In this document: piece by piece, positions 30,603 through 32,200 of the stretch | How positions within the stretch are numbered: the first letter of the stretch is position 1 | How the letters are laid out: each line of letters starts with the position of its first letter | Source of the DNA: Candidatus Gastranaerophilales bacterium | GTDB lineage: Bacteria; Cyanobacteriota; Vampirovibrionia; Gastranaerophilales; Gastranaerophilaceae | NCBI GenBank assembly: GCA_016282705.1 | Contig: JAEELO010000044.1 | Span: 1-32,200 of the forward strand | Reading direction: 5' to 3' | DNA length: 32,200 nucleotides | Translations under genes and position numbers: made by a program | Notes under the pieces: generated by a model | Databases searched by the model: none | What the model saw: the letters and a program-made list of their open reading frames with translations, nothing else | What the model was told of the DNA's origin: nothing

Positions 30603-31028
30603 TTAGTCAGCTACCGTAACACCCATTGCTCTGCAAGAACCTTTAATCATTTCAACAGCAGCTTCAAGTGTTGTTGCGTTAAGGTCTTCCATTTTCATTT
30701 TTGCAATTTCTTCAAGTTGAGCGTGAGTAATTTGTCCAACTTTAGTTTTGTTCGGTGCAGCGCTTCCTTTTGCAAGGTTGATTGCTTTTTTAATCAATAC
30801 TGCTGCCGGAGGTGATTTTGTTACGAATGAAAATGATCTGTCTTCGTATACATCAATTACTACAGGAATGATGTATCCTGCTTGAGATTCTGTTTTTGCA
30901 TTAAATTGCTTACAGAAATCCATAATGTTTACACCGTGCTGACCTAAAGCAGGACCAACAGGTGGTGATGGGTTTGCTTTACCAGCTTGAATTTGTAGTT
31001 TAATCTTTCCTACAACTTTCTTTGCCAT
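30603..31028 (-). CDS. rplK: 50S ribosomal protein L11
   Basis: 141 aa, typical length. Part of the GTPase-associated centre with 23S rRNA. Starts with [18 protein letters not shown] and the Pro-rich [20 protein letters not shown], and ends with [11 protein letters not shown]. Its lysines are the expected substrate of PrmA at 13.8 kb in this window. AAAGGAG lies eight bases before the ATG, and a hairpin resembling an L1-binding leader lies immediately upstream. Confidence 0.98.
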   Translation of the reverse strand: MAKKVVGKIKLQIQAGKANPSPPVGPALGQHGVNIMDFCKQFNAKTESQAGYIIPVVIDVYEDRSFSFVTKSPPAAVLIKKAINLAKGSAAPNKTKVGQITHAQLEEIAKMKMEDLNATTLEAAVEMIKGSCRAMGVTVAD

Positions 31029-31044
31029 TTTTGTTTCTCCTTTC

Positions 31045-31075
31045 GTGGTACTGGCGGAACTTCCGTTCCTTCCAC
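31045..31075 (-). promoter_or_regulatory. Candidate L1-binding autoregulatory hairpin before rplK
   Basis: On the minus strand GTGG-AA-GGAAC-GGAA-GTTCC-GCCAGTA-CCAC forms two stacked stems with an asymmetric two-by-seven internal loop, ending just before the rplK Shine-Dalgarno. L1 leaders in many bacteria are such hairpins in the L11-L1 operon that mimic the 23S site. I judge it by position and shape only. Confidence 0.55.
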
Positions 31076-31149
31076 TGTTTTTGTATTATTTATCATTTTG
31101 TTTTCAAGTCTGTTCGGCTTTACCACAGCTTTATTCTGTGCAAAAACCG

Positions 31150-31827
31150 TTATATTTTTTGTATTTGTTTGTATTCAAGTTCAACAGGTGTTTCACGTCC
31201 GAATATTGATACCATTGCTCTTAATTTTGACTTATCAGGATATACTTCCGTAATATCACCGATAAATTCAGAGAACGGACCTGAAATAATTCTGACTTTA
31301 TCTCCTGCTTTAACATCAAGTTCAACTTTTGAAACTTGATTTTGTGTTTTATGGATAATTTTCTTGATTTCACTTTCTTTTGCAGGTATCGGTTTCTTTG
31401 CTGAACCTACAAATTTGGTTACGCCTGCTGTATGTCTTACAACATACCAAGAATCATCATCCATTATCATTTCTACAAGAACGTAGCCCGGAAATATTTT
31501 TTCTTCTCTGTCTGTCTTTTTTCCGTCTTTCATTTTTGTAACTGTTTTTTGGGGAACTTCTATTCTGAATATTTTGTCACCCATGTTCATATACTCTATA
31601 CGTTTTTCAAGGTTTACTTTTACCTTGTTTTCATGACCTGAATATGTATGAACAATATACCATCTCTTTTGAGGAGCTTTAGGTTCTTTTACTGCTTCTT
31701 TAAATTCAGCATCTTTCTCGGAGAGCAATTCTTCTTTTTTCGAAGTCTTTTCTTCCTTTACAATACCTTCTTGTCCTAATTCCATATCTGATAAATGTTC
31801 TACAATCTCATTCTTATCTTTTGTCAT
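31150..31827 (-). CDS. nusG: Transcription termination/antitermination protein NusG
   Basis: 225 aa. Binds RNA polymerase and links it with Rho or ribosomes. The NGN domain begins at residue 54 (KRWYIVHTYSGHENKV), with PQKTVTKMKDGKK, IFPGYVLVEM and TAGVTKFVG. The C-terminal KOW domain contains GDKVRIISGPFSEFIGDI. An extra N-terminal tail of about 53 residues, very rich in Lys and Glu, precedes it; most NusG proteins lack it. AGGA lies 11 bases before the ATG. It follows secE by 37 bases. Start could be internal, but no better Shine-Dalgarno is seen. Confidence 0.96.
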   Translation of the reverse strand: MTKDKNEIVEHLSDMELGQEGIVKEEKTSKKEELLSEKDAEFKEAVKEPKAPQKRWYIVHTYSGHENKVKVNLEKRIEYMNMGDKIFRIEVPQKTVTKMKDGKKTDREEKIFPGYVLVEMIMDDDSWYVVRHTAGVTKFVGSAKKPIPAKESEIKKIIHKTQNQVSKVELDVKAGDKVRIISGPFSEFIGDITEVYPDKSKLRAMVSIFGRETPVELEYKQIQKI

Positions 31828-31864
31828 TATTTGTGATTTCCTATCTTTTAATTATTGTTTTGAA

Positions 31865-32050
31865 TTATATTAATCTCAAAAATTTTAAAATTGCTTTAAA
31901 TATAATATCAAGTCCGTATACATATGTTGTAAAAACAAAAACAACGGCCAATACTATTAGTGTTTGTGCAAAAACTTGTCTTCTTTCCGGCCAAGTGATT
32001 TTGCCCCATTCTGCTTTTACGCCTTTAAAATATGTTGTTATTTTTTCCAT
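31865..32050 (-). CDS. secE: Preprotein translocase subunit SecE
   Basis: 61 aa, the short one-helix form typical of most bacteria. It clamps SecY in the Sec translocon. The amphipathic stretch FKGVKAEWGKITWPERRQV matches the family signature (EWKKVTWP.R), followed by a single membrane helix (TLIVLAVVFVFTTYVYGL). AAGGAAAG lies before the ATG at 32050. An open frame continues upstream through the tRNA, but it is not coding. The order tRNA-Trp, secE, nusG, rplK, rplA is conserved in bacteria. Confidence 0.97.
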   Translation of the reverse strand: MEKITTYFKGVKAEWGKITWPERRQVFAQTLIVLAVVFVFTTYVYGLDIIFKAILKFLRLI

Positions 32051-32069
32051 TTCTTTCCTTTTTATAATT

Positions 32070-32142
32070 CGCGCCCTGAAGGACTCGAACCCTCGACATC
32101 CGGTTTTGGAGACCGACGTTCTACCAACTGAACTAAGGACGC
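32070..32142 (-). tRNA. trnW: tRNA-Trp (anticodon CCA)
   Basis: The minus strand folds as a 73-base cloverleaf. The acceptor stem GCGTCCT (32142..32136) pairs with AGGGCGC (32077..32071), the discriminator is G at 32070, and the CCA end is not encoded. The anticodon stem TCGGT/ACCGG holds loop CTCCAAA with anticodon CCA, and the T-arm contains GGTTCGAGTCC. It sits between rpmG and secE, the standard place. Confidence 0.95.
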
Positions 32143-32154
32143 AATTATAAGTCC

Positions 32155-32200
32155 TTATTTTGTTTCTTTGTGTGATGTATGTTTTTGGCAGAACGGACAA
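32155..32200 (-). CDS. rpmG: 50S ribosomal protein L33, C-terminal fragment
   Basis: The last 14 codons and TAA stop at the window edge, read by hand: CPFCQKHTSHKETK. This is the typical end of zinc-type L33, with the second CxxC pair and the HKETK tail. The N-terminal part lies outside. Its position before tRNA-Trp and secE matches the conserved order. Confidence 0.88.
   Translation of the reverse strand, partial: CPFCQKHTSHKETK

Noticed and set aside
32051-32200. Long upstream extension of secE through the tRNA
   Set aside because: It runs antisense-free through tRNA-Trp and the rpmG end; the 61-aa SecE with its own Shine-Dalgarno is the real gene.

Overview
The window is about 32 kb of AT-rich bacterial chromosome carrying mostly housekeeping genes, with no recognisable mobile element or CRISPR array. 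A CMP-KDO synthetase (kdsB) implies an LPS outer membrane. A Ski2-like DExH helicase, an RTX-type calcium-binding protein, two 2-hydroxyacyl-CoA dehydratase activator homologues and several lineage-type hypothetical proteins fit a host-associated non-photosynthetic relative of Cyanobacteria (Melainabacteria/Gastranaerophilales). That placement is inference from gene content and base composition; no 16S gene is present.

Layout. 1-2.8 kb: the start of an RTX-repeat protein (minus strand), a divergent control region with a strong inverted repeat, then a two-gene plus-strand unit of a small HgdB-like protein and a small HgdC-like activator, and an acidic hypothetical protein ending at a bidirectional terminator. 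2.8-6.3 kb (minus): alaS, smpB and a 101-aa unknown, divergent from an XRE-family regulator at 6.5 kb across a palindrome-rich AT spacer. 6.9-12.7 kb (minus): ffh, a sugar-nucleotide pyrophosphorylase homologue, a DAHP synthase and the helicase, tightly packed. 12.8 kb: a small conserved-looking plus-strand gene with a good sigma70-type promoter. 13.1-16.5 kb (minus): accD-accA-prmA-kdsB, spaced or overlapping as an operon. 16.7-17.8 kb: two tandem paralogous small membrane proteins. 17.9-19.6 kb: argS (minus). 19.7-20.4 kb: a gene-poor stretch with two short minus-strand ORFs of 46 and 45 codons, each with a Shine-Dalgarno sequence, and a region of nested inverted repeats. 20.4-29.7 kb: a Pro/Gln-rich HEAT-like protein, an 845-aa protein with a HerA-like N-terminus that has lost its Walker A motif, a type-II-like asparaginase, a coiled-coil-type hypothetical, a full-length acyl-CoA dehydratase activator, a 559-aa membrane-associated unknown and a DUF374 acyltransferase. 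29.8-32.2 kb (minus): the classic rpmG - tRNA-Trp - secE - nusG - rplK - rplA cluster, with a hairpin before rplK that looks like the L1 autoregulatory site and a terminator after rplA.

Functional themes are translation (alaS, argS, smpB, tRNA-Trp, rplA, rplK, rpmG, prmA), protein export (ffh, secE), envelope lipid and LPS synthesis (accA, accD, kdsB, DUF374), aromatic amino acid entry (DAHP synthase), and radical or ATP-driven enzyme activation (two activases). Several genes (the first HgdB-like gene, smpB and the asparaginase) have no Shine-Dalgarno and a -10-like hexamer exactly six bases before the start codon, suggesting leaderless mRNAs. The most unusual items are the miniature HgdB/HgdC pair, the tandem microproteins, and the pseudo-HerA protein with a 10-residue repeat.
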